NCBI GenBank assembly: GCA_937930305.1
Contig: CALGLE010000031.1
Coordinates: 1 to 54,669 of the forward strand
From: an uncultured Granulosicoccaceae bacterium
Lineage (GTDB): Bacteria; Pseudomonadota; Gammaproteobacteria; Granulosicoccales; Granulosicoccaceae
Reading direction: 5' to 3'
DNA length: 54,669 nucleotides
Shown here: one piece after another, positions 8,734 to 16,979 of the stretch
Numbering within the stretch: the stretch's first letter is position 1
Layout of the letters: each line of letters begins with the position of its first letter
Position numbers and translations under genes: made by a program
The notes under the pieces: generated by a model
The model's input: the letters and a program-made list of their open reading frames with translations, nothing else
Database searches by the model: none
Told to the model about the DNA's origin: nothing

Positions 8734-9396
8734 ATAGACACGCTCACCGAAAACGTAGGCAGCATAATTACCTGGTTAGACTTCGCCGGTGTCGCCGTAT
8801 TCGCAATCAGTGGCGCCTTGGTTGCGTCACGAAAGTGTTTGGACCCTGTTGGCTTTGCGTTGATCGCAACGGTGACAGGCATTGGCGGCGGCACCCTGCG
8901 GGATTTGTTGCTAGGACAATCTGTATTTTGGATTCATCAGCCCACCTATGTTGTTTTGTGTGTGGCCATCGCACTGGCTGTTTACTTTATCGCTCCACAT
9001 ATCGAATACCGGTTCCGAGTCTTAATGTGGGCGGATGCCTTCGGGCTCAGTCTGTTCTGCGTACTGGGAGCCAGTGTGGCTAATGAGGCAGGTTTCAGCG
9101 GCATCATTGCCGTGGTCATGGGGTTATTAACCGCCACATTTGGAGGCTTAATTCGCGATGTGCTTTGCGGTGAAATTCCGCTTATCCTACGTAAAGAAAT
9201 TTATGCCACAGCGGCCCTTTGTGGTGCACTCGTTTTTACCTGGCTAAACCTTACATCGCTGCCTTACCCAGTAGCCGAGCTTGGTGGCATTGCCGCGTGT
9301 TTTGCGGTTCGTGCACTGGGCTTAGGCCTGGGGTTATCCCTGCCTAACTACAGAGCACGGAAAGGGCGTATTTATCCGGATCAAAAAGATCACTGA
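8734..9396 (+). CDS. UPF0126 / TRIC-like membrane protein, start codon not standard
   Basis: This is an inner-membrane protein of the UPF0126 (YadS/TRIC-like) family, whose members are proposed cation channels. Two related halves are visible, each with a GGxxRDxL motif: GIGGGTLRDLLLG and GGLIRDVLCGEIP. The conserved first helix (LDFAGVAVFAISGALVASRK) lies upstream of the first usual start codon, a TTG at 8818, so translation must begin earlier. The frame is open back to a TAA at 8704-8706 but has no ATG, GTG or TTG there. An ATA at 8734, where an ATG would give a normal 220-residue protein, or an ATT at 8767, are the candidates. It may be a start mutation, a rare start, or a sequence error. 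Confidence 0.72.
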   Translation: MDTLTENVGSIITWLDFAGVAVFAISGALVASRKCLDPVGFALIATVTGIGGGTLRDLLLGQSVFWIHQPTYVVLCVAIALAVYFIAPHIEYRFRVLMWADAFGLSLFCVLGASVANEAGFSGIIAVVMGLLTATFGGLIRDVLCGEIPLILRKEIYATAALCGALVFTWLNLTSLPYPVAELGGIAACFAVRALGLGLGLSLPNYRARKGRIYPDQKDH

Positions 9397-9402
9397 AGGT
9401 AT

Positions 9403-10398
9403 TCAATGCACTCGGCTACCGTTCGAATCAAAATAAAACGACTTCTCGTCTGTAAACCCTATTTTTAAACTCTCACCATCCGCAACAGAATGTTGTCCAA
9501 ACAAACGGATTGTGATTTGGTGTTCGCCCAGCTGCGCAATGATGTTGGTGTCGGCACCCAATGCTTCAACGTGAAGTGCCGTTGCGCTGAGCACGCCATC
9601 ATCAGAAAGAAACAAATCTTCCGGCCGTATACCTAAGGTGCGTGTATCACCTTTATGAATTAAATCAGCGGGTAGAAAATTCATTGAAGGTGCGCCTATG
9701 AATCCTGCTACAAATCGATTGGATGGGTTGTTGTACAGTTGCATGGGGGAACCAACTTGTTCTACGCGACCCTCATTCAAGACAACAATTTTATCGGCCA
9801 AGGTCATCGCTTCGGTTTGATCGTGCGTGACGTAAATCATTGAAGCGTCTAACGCACGGTGTAAATTAGCAATCTCCACTCGCGTGTTCATACGCAGTGC
9901 AGCATCCAAATTCGACAAGGGCTCATCAAACAAAAACAGTTTTGGCTCACGCACAATGGCTCGGCCAATCGCCACCCTTTGACGTTGTCCACCCGAAAGC
10001 TCTGACGGAAATCTTTCAAGGTAGTCTTGCAGATCCAACATTTGAGTGGCTTTCGCCACACGTTGCTCAATGACGGCTTTGGTTTGTTTTTCTTGCTTTA
10101 ATGCCAATGTCATGTTGTTGCGTACGTTTAAATGTGGATACAAGGCGTAACTTTGAAACACCATGGCAATGCCGCGTTTCGATGGCGGTGTGGCATTAAC
10201 ATTTTCTGCACCGATCAATACATCCCCTGAAGACGCCTCTTCAAGACCGGCAATCACTCGCAACAGGGTAGATTTTCCACACCCAGATGGCCCAACAAAG
10301 ACCACAAATTCTCCATCATCAACATCTAAGTTGATGTCCTTTAACACCTGAACTTTACCGAAAGACTTGTTTAAGCCTTTTAAACTCAGAGCGGTCAT
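9403..10398 (-). CDS. Sugar ABC transporter ATPase (MalK/UgpC type)
   Basis: This 331-residue ATPase of the CUT1 family has Walker A GPSGCGKST, signature LSGGQRQRVAIGRA, Walker B LFLFDEPLSNLD and switch VTHDQTEA. The C-terminal part (from about residue 240, with RTLGIRPEDLFL) is the OB-type regulatory domain found in MalK/UgpC/MsmX proteins. It should energise the sugar importer encoded upstream in the same operon. The start overlaps the oxidoreductase stop by four bases (ATGA). It is slightly shorter than typical MalK (about 370), mainly in the regulatory domain. Confidence 0.92.
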   Translation of the reverse strand: MTALSLKGLNKSFGKVQVLKDINLDVDDGEFVVFVGPSGCGKSTLLRVIAGLEEASSGDVLIGAENVNATPPSKRGIAMVFQSYALYPHLNVRNNMTLALKQEKQTKAVIEQRVAKATQMLDLQDYLERFPSELSGGQRQRVAIGRAIVREPKLFLFDEPLSNLDAALRMNTRVEIANLHRALDASMIYVTHDQTEAMTLADKIVVLNEGRVEQVGSPMQLYNNPSNRFVAGFIGAPSMNFLPADLIHKGDTRTLGIRPEDLFLSDDGVLSATALHVEALGADTNIIAQLGEHQITIRLFGQHSVADGESLKIGFTDEKSFYFDSNGSRVH

Positions 10399-11420
10399 TC
10401 AACGGCAGCCTCAAGTGATACCGATTGACCGGTGCGAATACTTTCATCAGCGGCCAAACAAATGGCCAAGGATTGCACCGCATCGTTCATATGGCGATTG
10501 AGGTCAATGTCTTCACTGATCGCTTTTAGAATATATACCTGTTCTGCTTCGCACAGCGCTTGATGCCCCAATTCATCCGGTAACGGTATGCGCGTATCTT
10601 TATCCGAGGTGTGCACCAACAACTCGCCCACCTTGGTATGGCCGTCCACATCATCCGATTCATTTTTATTACCGTCTGTAATGGATACAGACCCATTGGG
10701 TGACACAATGTCTTTTACAAAAAAAGCCGTTTCAGAAATCATCGGCCCCCAACCGGCCTCATACCACCCAACTGAACCGTCATCAAAATACACTTGGAAG
10801 TGACCGTAGTTGTACATATCCTCAGCAATCTCATCACTTAACCTTAAACCCATGCCATTGACTCTGACGGGTGTGGCATCGGTAACCTGACACATCACAT
10901 CCACATAGTGAACACCGCAATCCACAATGGGGGACGTGGTTTGCATGAGCGCTTTGTGGGTTTCCCAAGTCTCGCCCGAGGACTGTTGATTTAAGTTCAA
11001 TCGAAACACATAAGGCCCGCCCAATTTCCTCGCCTCGTCTATAAACCGAATCCATGAAGGATGGTGTCGTAAGATGTAGCCCACCACCAGTTTTTTATTC
11101 GTCGCTTGAGCTTTCTCAACCACGCGGCGTGCATCAGCCACGTTGGTGGCCAGTGGTTTTTCTATAAAAACATGAGCGCCTGCTTCCATTGCCTGACAAG
11201 CGTAGTCCGCGTGTGAGTCTGAGTAAGTGGCAATAACCACTAGCTCAGGCTTAGTTTTCATGGCCTCATCGAACGAATGAAACATCGGGTAGTTTCGCAG
11301 TTCTTGTGGTAAATCTTTTTTTGAACGATTGACTAAGCCCACAATGTCAGAGCCTAGGGCATGATGCGCTAAGGCATGAGACAACCCCATGTGACCAATA
11401 CCTGCAATTAACACACGCAT
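10395..11420 (-). CDS. Gfo/Idh/MocA-family oxidoreductase
   Basis: This 341-residue NAD(P)-dependent dehydrogenase has an N-terminal Rossmann fold (IAGIGHMGLSHALAHH). The EKP motif (FIEKPLATN) is near residue 93, and the catalytic region contains GVHYVD. Members oxidise or reduce sugars, inositols and sugar acids. The gene sits inside the sugar ABC operon between a permease and the ATPase gene. It shares one base with the permease stop (TAATG) and overlaps the ATPase start, so it is co-translated with them. It probably acts on the imported sugar; the exact reaction cannot be read from the sequence. Confidence 0.88.
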   Translation of the reverse strand: MRVLIAGIGHMGLSHALAHHALGSDIVGLVNRSKKDLPQELRNYPMFHSFDEAMKTKPELVVIATYSDSHADYACQAMEAGAHVFIEKPLATNVADARRVVEKAQATNKKLVVGYILRHHPSWIRFIDEARKLGGPYVFRLNLNQQSSGETWETHKALMQTTSPIVDCGVHYVDVMCQVTDATPVRVNGMGLRLSDEIAEDMYNYGHFQVYFDDGSVGWYEAGWGPMISETAFFVKDIVSPNGSVSITDGNKNESDDVDGHTKVGELLVHTSDKDTRIPLPDELGHQALCEAEQVYILKAISEDIDLNRHMNDAVQSLAICLAADESIRTGQSVSLEAAVE

Positions 11421-12259
11421 TATTTAACGGCTCCTGAGGTTATCCCACGAATCAACTGACGTGAGAAAATGACATAAAGAATCAACACGGGTATCACTGC
11501 CATTGACAAAGCAGACAACACCGCATTCCAGTTAGTGACGTATTGCCCGATGAATACTTGAGAACCGAGTGTCAGTGTTTTCACTTCTTCGCCTGGTGCC
11601 AGTATGAGTGGAAACCATAAGTCATTCCAAATCGGAATCATATTGAACACCGCTACCGTTGCCATCGCTGGGCGCACTAAGGGTAGAACTAGGCGGAAAA
11701 ATATTTGGTATTCACTTAAACCGTCCATACGACCAGCGTTTTTTAAATCATCACTTACTTGCCGCATAAATTCACTCAATATGAATACGGCTAAGGGCAA
11801 TCCCTGTGCGATATAAACCAGAATGAGTGCCCATAAGGTGTTCACTAAACCTGTGGCTACCATCATCTCCAGAATGGCCACGGTTCCAATACGAATCGGA
11901 ATCATGATGCCAAGCGCTAAATACAACCCCATCAATAAATTGCCACGGAAACGATATTCAGATAAGGCGTACGCTGCCATGGCACCAAACAAAAGAATAA
12001 AAAATAGGCTAACCACTGTGACGATCATGGAATTTTGAAAATACAGAAAGAAATCCCCCTGCTCCATCACCGTCTTATAACCGATCAACGAAAACGAATC
12101 GCTGTTGGGCAGCGCCAGTGGCTCACGAAAGATCGATTTACGCTTTTTAAAACTATTTATTAAAATAACAAAAATGGGAAACAACGCAATCAACATATAA
12201 AGCAGCAAGGCACCATGCATCGCCACAGCACTGGGAAAATGGGTACGTGCGGTTCTCAT
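11420..12259 (-). CDS. Sugar ABC transporter permease (MalG type)
   Basis: This 279-residue inner-membrane protein of the CUT1 family begins with a helix around residues 13-34, then NSFKKRKSIFREP, typical of MalG-like permeases. Several helices follow. The EAA coupling loop is DDLKNAGRMDGLSEYQIFFR, and the conserved C-terminal LPLVRPAMATV comes after it. It pairs with the MalF-type permease encoded 24 bases upstream to form the membrane channel of the importer. Confidence 0.92.
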   Translation of the reverse strand: MRTARTHFPSAVAMHGALLLYMLIALFPIFVILINSFKKRKSIFREPLALPNSDSFSLIGYKTVMEQGDFFLYFQNSMIVTVVSLFFILLFGAMAAYALSEYRFRGNLLMGLYLALGIMIPIRIGTVAILEMMVATGLVNTLWALILVYIAQGLPLAVFILSEFMRQVSDDLKNAGRMDGLSEYQIFFRLVLPLVRPAMATVAVFNMIPIWNDLWFPLILAPGEEVKTLTLGSQVFIGQYVTNWNAVLSALSMAVIPVLILYVIFSRQLIRGITSGAVK

Positions 12260-12283
12260 GCCACTGCGCTCACAGAGAATGCC

Positions 12284-13198
12284 TCACAGTTGGTACCGCC
12301 GCATACGTGTTTGAATTCCGAATAAATAAATGCACACGCCAATTAAAATGATGGTGAACATGGCACTGGCTATGGCAGACCCCATATGTGGGTCTCCTAG
12401 CTGTAACTGAAAACCAAAAAAGGTTCGATACATAAACGTGCCTAGAATGTCTGTGGAATAGTCTGGGCCTGCCAAAGCACCTTGCGCCACGTAAATGAGA
12501 TCGAAGGCGTTGAAGTTACCGACAAAGGTCAAAATGGAAATGATGCCAATCGCCGGCAATATAAGCGGTAACTTTATCTTCCAAAATGCCGAAAAACCGG
12601 TAATGCCATCCATTTCACCCGCTTCTAAAATCTCATCGGGAATGGTAAGTAAGGCCGCATAAATCAGCATCATCGGAATGCCCACGAACTGCCAAACAGA
12701 AACTAGGGCTAAGGTGGTGAGTGCGTATTCCTCTTTACCTAACCAGGGGGCATACAACGATTTCAATCCAACAGTATTAAGCAAGTCGGGAGCGATGCCC
12801 CAAATGGGTGACAGGATGAGCTTCCAAGCGAAACCGACAATGACAAAACTCAATAGCGTTGGAATGAAGATGGCCGAACGGTAAAACGCTGCAAACCGTA
12901 ATCGGGGTTGGCTCAAGATGGCGGCTAATAAAATTCCAATGGGATTTTGCACCAACATATGAATGACAAAAAACCAAAAATTATTAGCCAGTGCATTCCA
13001 GAACTGTTTCGACCAAATAGGATCAAGAAACAGGGTACGAAAATTCTCTAACCCAACAAACACGCGGTGTTGATCAATTTCCGTGTACAGCGACAGCCGT
13101 AAGGTATTAAACAGCGGCACAATCATCACCGCGGTATACACCAATACCGCGGGCGCTAGAAACACCGCAATGTGCCAGCGAGTGTTAGAGCGTTGCAA
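12284..13198 (-). CDS. Sugar ABC transporter permease (MalF type)
   Basis: This 304-residue permease has about six membrane segments and an EAA loop (DEILEAGEMDGITGFSAFWK followed by IKLPLILP), matching CUT1 MalF-like proteins. The start is a TTG at 13198 supported by GGAG eight bases before it. No in-frame ATG fits the conserved N-terminus (RWHIAVFLAPAVLVY). Between this gene and the binding-protein gene upstream lies a strong hairpin that probably lowers permease expression relative to the binding protein. Confidence 0.9.
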   Translation of the reverse strand: MQRSNTRWHIAVFLAPAVLVYTAVMIVPLFNTLRLSLYTEIDQHRVFVGLENFRTLFLDPIWSKQFWNALANNFWFFVIHMLVQNPIGILLAAILSQPRLRFAAFYRSAIFIPTLLSFVIVGFAWKLILSPIWGIAPDLLNTVGLKSLYAPWLGKEEYALTTLALVSVWQFVGIPMMLIYAALLTIPDEILEAGEMDGITGFSAFWKIKLPLILPAIGIISILTFVGNFNAFDLIYVAQGALAGPDYSTDILGTFMYRTFFGFQLQLGDPHMGSAIASAMFTIILIGVCIYLFGIQTRMRRYQL

Positions 13199-13216
13199 TC
13201 AAAGTCTCCAAACGAT

Positions 13217-13252
13217 CAAGGCTCAGGCGACGATATCGCCACCTGAGCCTTG
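13217..13252 (-). promoter_or_regulatory. Intercistronic hairpin between binding-protein and permease genes
   Basis: An 11-bp perfect stem (CAAGGCTCAGG with CCTGAGCCTTG) encloses 14 bases that can pair further (CGA with TCG). It lies between the end of the sugar-binding protein gene and the TTG start of the permease. There is no T tract after it in the direction of transcription. This fits a stabilising or attenuating mRNA hairpin of the kind found between malE-like and malF-like genes, rather than a full terminator. Confidence 0.7.
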
Positions 13253-13273
13253 TGTTAAACGTAAATTAACGCT

Positions 13274-14521
13274 TTAAGGCTTGTACCAACTCTCTAATCC
13301 TTCTTGCAGTTTTGCACCTAAATCAGCTGGGCTTTCCGTACCCTTGATCGCAGCAACCGATGCACCCCAAGTTTCATTTTCAAGGTTAGGCGTACCGCGC
13401 GATAGAATTTGATAGGTGGAGCGAATGGTGGATTCGCACTCACCACGCCAGCTAACAAACTCATTCGCCATAGGGTCTTCTATGTCCACTGGAGTTTTAG
13501 ATAATGGGAAGAAGCCAGGCAATGCGTTACCAAAGATGGTCGCGAATTCAGGCGAACCCACCCACGCTAAAAAGGTTTTCGAAGCTTCCGCATTTTCAGA
13601 CGCTGCATTCATGCCGATACCGATATCGGTGTGATCAGAGATGTAGCAGGTGTCTCCGGCTTTTTGCACAGGCGGCTTAAAGACACCCATTTCAAAATCG
13701 GCCAGTTCGTTAAAGCCAGAGATTTCCCAAGAGCCTGCCGGATAAATGGCCGCACGACCTAAGGTGAATAAGTTTTGGCTGTCGGGGTAAGTCTGTGCTT
13801 CATAGCCATCGCCTAAGTAGTCCCCCCACTTTGCAAGGGTGGCATAAGGGGCGGTCCAAGCATCATCGGTTAGTTTCTGCCCACCAGCGATTAAGGCGCG
13901 ACGGCCCTCTTCACCCTTCCAATAGTTGGGCCCAATGTTGTTGTAACCCATGGTGGCCGCTTCCCATTGATCATTGGTGCCCATGGCCATCGGGATGTAG
14001 TTGCCATCGGCCTTAATTTTATCTAAGGCTGCAAAGAATTCATCTTCGGTGGTAGGCACGTCAACACCCACTTCCTCAAAGGCTTCTTTGTTGTAAATGA
14101 AGCCGTGAATGACCGACGCCATTGGCACGCAGAAGGTCGATGCACCGTCATCGGTTTGCCATGCAGATTTGGCCACATCAGAGAAGTTATCCATCGCTGG
14201 CATGTCAGCCAAGTCCGCTAAATGACCAGCTTCAAACAAAGCTAATGACGCATCAAACGGACGGCAGGTGATGATATCCCCTGCTGAGCCAGCATCAAGC
14301 TTGGAATTCAATGCCGCATTGTATTCAGCAGGTGCTGATGGGGTAAATTTTACTTTGATACCCGGATTTTCAGCTTCGAAGGCCGGGATGATTTTGTCCT
14401 GCCAAAGCGCTAAGTCATCATTTCGCCAGCTCTCGATAGTGATCGTGGCGTCTTGCGCCATAGCACCGGTGGCGGCCAACACGGTGCTGAGCACAGTCAG
14501 TTGCGTTACGGTTTTTAGCAT
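13274..14521 (-). CDS. Sugar ABC transporter, extracellular solute-binding protein (CUT1)
   Basis: This 415-residue protein has a cleavable signal peptide ending near residue 22 (GAMA before QDATITIESW). The mature part fits family-1 solute-binding proteins: an IESWRNDDLALWQ start, PAFEAENPGIKVKFTP, and the internal GSWEISGFNE segment. It would capture a sugar in the periplasm and hand it to the two permeases encoded downstream. It is first in the operon, separated from the first permease by a hairpin. The divergent amino-sugar kinase and nagA genes make GlcNAc or a chitooligosaccharide the best guess for the ligand. Confidence 0.9.
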   Translation of the reverse strand: MLKTVTQLTVLSTVLAATGAMAQDATITIESWRNDDLALWQDKIIPAFEAENPGIKVKFTPSAPAEYNAALNSKLDAGSAGDIITCRPFDASLALFEAGHLADLADMPAMDNFSDVAKSAWQTDDGASTFCVPMASVIHGFIYNKEAFEEVGVDVPTTEDEFFAALDKIKADGNYIPMAMGTNDQWEAATMGYNNIGPNYWKGEEGRRALIAGGQKLTDDAWTAPYATLAKWGDYLGDGYEAQTYPDSQNLFTLGRAAIYPAGSWEISGFNELADFEMGVFKPPVQKAGDTCYISDHTDIGIGMNAASENAEASKTFLAWVGSPEFATIFGNALPGFFPLSKTPVDIEDPMANEFVSWRGECESTIRSTYQILSRGTPNLENETWGASVAAIKGTESPADLGAKLQEGLESWYKP

Positions 14522-14897
14522 GCGTAATCCTTCCTCTTTATTTTTCGCTGCTGGAGATACTGCAAAGCAGCTATTACTGGTGATTTAATTCGTGATTGGC
14601 TCTTATCGAGCTGCCACTTATCTGTTTTATCGGCCCTTATCACTGGCGGTTTTGTCGTACCATAAGCACTGGTATCGCACATCACTCGCTAGACTTTTGA
14701 CCAGCACCGATAAAACTCAAAAAATCAGATCGCCGTTGGATCTTTTCGAATTTTATCGCGTCAAACAAAGGCGTCGTTGCCAGCTTACTCATTAAAAACG
14801 GTTTGTCCATCAATTTTCCGTTCTGCCGACAGCGGTTCACGAATGACACGAGCATTTTTTTGGCTTTTTTATTGATGGGTATGGTTCACTGAATTAG
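14522..14897. other. Divergent promoter region between sugar ABC operon and kinase-nagA
   Basis: These 376 bases hold no convincing gene. A ribosome site (GGAAGGATTACGC on the minus strand) precedes the binding-protein ATG. The region is AT-rich around 14600-14760 and carries several copies of a TTATCG word, described separately, which may be operator sites. No regulator gene lies next to it. Confidence 0.5.
14624..14716. repeat. Paired inverted copies of GTTTTATCGG, candidate operator
   Basis: GTTTTATCGG at 14624-14633 is repeated in inverted orientation as CCGATAAAAC at 14707-14716, with 73 bases between the copies. Related words are CTTATCG (14602-14608) and TTTTATCG (14751-14758). Two identical distant half-sites in a divergent promoter suggest regulator binding, possibly with looping. 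This is an inference from pattern only. Confidence 0.35.
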
Positions 14898-15815
14898 GTG
14901 GCGGTTAATCAACCCAACAGGACACAAATTTTCCCCGTGAGCTCTTCAGCATCTCCGGTTATAGCGATTGACGGCGGTGGCACACGATGTCGCTTTGCAC
15001 TGGCACAACCCGGCCAGCGGATTCTGGTTGAGGCGGGACCCGCTAACGCAACATCTGACTTCCGCGCCACCATCGATTGCATGATGAGCGGCTTAACAGC
15101 CTTGGCTAACGAAGCCAATGTGTCAGTGGATTCCCTTTACAACTTGCCAGCTTTTGTTGGCCTGGCCGGGGTAAAAAGCCGCGAAACGATTGATCGGTTG
15201 ACCCAGGCCCTGCCCCTCACGCAACCCTTCTATGCAGAAGATCGGCTAGCCGCGGTGCGAGGTGCGATCGGCACGCAAAACGGTTTCTTGGTGCATTGCG
15301 GCACCGGCTCATTCTTCGCCGTTCAAATGGACGCGCATCAACGTTTTGCAGGAGGTTGGGGATCGGTGTTAGGCGATGAAGCCTCAGCACAATGGGTGGG
15401 CCGTCAGGCGCTGATTCTAACGTTACAACACGTGGATGGTTTTCTACCTGCATCCACCCTGGCGCAAGAATTATTGGCTCGATTTGAAGGCACTGACGGT
15501 ATTTTAAATTTCGCCTCACAAGCCACACCCGATCAATTCGGAAGCTTGGCGCCGATGGTTACCGAACAAGCGCGCAGCGGGGACGTGATTGGTAAGCAGG
15601 TGATGCAAACAGCAGCCAGCTACATCGCCACAGGGCTTGACCAGATGGGCTGGACGACAGACATGCCCATTTGTTTTAGCGGTGGCATTGGACCAGAATG
15701 TACAGCCTATTTGCCAAGTGAAAAACAAGCCGCCATCATTGAACCGCGCGGCACACCCATCGACGGAGCGATCGAACTAGCCTTTGAATTTGCAACGTCA
15801 AACAATGACAGCTAA
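14898..15815 (+). CDS. BadF/BadG/BcrA/BcrD-type kinase, probable N-acetylglucosamine kinase
   Basis: This 305-residue protein has the ASKHA ATPase fold. Phosphate-1 motif IAIDGGGTRCRFALA lies near residues 23-37, a second glycine-rich motif HCGTGSFFAV near residue 133, GGWGSVLGDEASAQWVGRQA near 151, and the adenosine motif ICFSGGIGP near 255. Bacterial members phosphorylate N-acetylglucosamine or glucosamine in the cytoplasm. The nagA gene six bases downstream supports GlcNAc as substrate, giving GlcNAc-6-phosphate for NagA. The start is a GTG at 14898; a second GTG at 14937 also keeps the ATPase core, so the exact N-terminus is open. Confidence 0.85.
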   Translation: MAVNQPNRTQIFPVSSSASPVIAIDGGGTRCRFALAQPGQRILVEAGPANATSDFRATIDCMMSGLTALANEANVSVDSLYNLPAFVGLAGVKSRETIDRLTQALPLTQPFYAEDRLAAVRGAIGTQNGFLVHCGTGSFFAVQMDAHQRFAGGWGSVLGDEASAQWVGRQALILTLQHVDGFLPASTLAQELLARFEGTDGILNFASQATPDQFGSLAPMVTEQARSGDVIGKQVMQTAASYIATGLDQMGWTTDMPICFSGGIGPECTAYLPSEKQAAIIEPRGTPIDGAIELAFEFATSNNDS

Positions 15816-15821
15816 CTCGCG

Positions 15822-16979
15822 ATGAACAACGTTCCCTTCATTCTAACCGGTGGACCGATATTTGATGGGAAAGCCTTACACACTGACAAAGCTGCGATCT
15901 TTGATGATGGCGTTTTTCAACAACTCATTGATCAATCAGAAATTCAGCCCCACGGAATAACCCACAATTTACACGGCGCTGTTCTCTCACCAGGCTATGT
16001 TGATTTACAAGTTAACGGTGGCGGTGGTGTCATGTTTAACAACGACCCATCGGTAGATTCACTTAAAACAATCGCACGCGCACACAAGTCGCTTGGCACA
16101 CATACGCTGTTACCAACCCTCATCACGGACACAGCTGAAAAAACCACGACAGCAATCGATGCTGTGCGTGCGGTTGTAACAGAAAAAACAGTGCCTGGCA
16201 TCGTGGGACTGCATTTGGAAGGCCCGCATTTAAGCGTTGCGCGCAAAGGTGCTCACGATGCCTCGTTAATTCGGGCTATGGAGCAAACTGACTTACAACA
16301 GTTGTTGGACGCAAAACAACACTTGCCCGTACTTAAAGTCACCATAGCGCCTGAAAATGTCAGCGTTGCCCAAGTTGAAACCCTGGTGAATGCTGGAGTT
16401 TTAGTGGCCTTAGGTCACACCAATGCAGACTTTGAAACCTGTGTACGTTATGCCAAAGCTGGGGTTCGTTGTGTGACGCATTTATTTAATGCAATGAGCC
16501 AACTCAGCAGCCGTGAGCCGGGGTTGGTAGGAGCTGCCTTGCAAACACCGCAACTATCGTTTGGCTTAATCGCTGACGGCATACACGTGCACCCCGCAAC
16601 GATGCATCTGGCTTGCACAATGAAACAGCAAAATGACCCGACGAGTGTTCCTCTGTATTTAGTCAGCGATGCCATGGCGGTAGCCGGAACAGATCACCAA
16701 TCATTCACACTGAATAATCGCCAGATTGTTCGTAACCGGGGTCGCTTAACATTGGAAGATGGCACCCTGGCCGGTGCAGACTTAGACATCACGACAGCGA
16801 TACGTAACTTGGTAACACAATCAAACGTACCACTGGAGTTTGCCCTGCAAGCGGCCATCACAACGCCTAGCACTTTGATCAATTTACCGGATGCGTTGCT
16901 ACCAGGTGTTACACCTCTATCGTCGCTTATTAAAATTTCCGCCGAATTAGATTCGGTAGACAGTATCAACCCGTCCTAG
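15822..16979 (+). CDS. nagA: N-acetylglucosamine-6-phosphate deacetylase
   Basis: This 385-residue enzyme hydrolyses GlcNAc-6-phosphate to glucosamine-6-phosphate and acetate. Family motifs are all present: PGYVDLQVNGGGG near residues 55-67, the metal-binding Glu in LHLEGPHLS, ALGHTNAD, THLFNAM with its conserved His, and the catalytic Asp in YLVSDAMA. Length is normal. It follows the kinase gene by six bases, so the two form an operon. The stop overlaps the stop of the convergent permease gene in the palindrome CTAG. No nagB (deaminase) is in the window, so the next step is encoded elsewhere. Confidence 0.93.
   Translation: MNNVPFILTGGPIFDGKALHTDKAAIFDDGVFQQLIDQSEIQPHGITHNLHGAVLSPGYVDLQVNGGGGVMFNNDPSVDSLKTIARAHKSLGTHTLLPTLITDTAEKTTTAIDAVRAVVTEKTVPGIVGLHLEGPHLSVARKGAHDASLIRAMEQTDLQQLLDAKQHLPVLKVTIAPENVSVAQVETLVNAGVLVALGHTNADFETCVRYAKAGVRCVTHLFNAMSQLSSREPGLVGAALQTPQLSFGLIADGIHVHPATMHLACTMKQQNDPTSVPLYLVSDAMAVAGTDHQSFTLNNRQIVRNRGRLTLEDGTLAGADLDITTAIRNLVTQSNVPLEFALQAAITTPSTLINLPDALLPGVTPLSSLIKISAELDSVDSINPS

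Noticed and set aside
15217..15728. Minus-strand open frames inside the amino-sugar kinase gene
   Set aside because: The kinase has clear motifs throughout; these frames lack start signals and are Arg- and Cys-rich, as is common for antisense frames.
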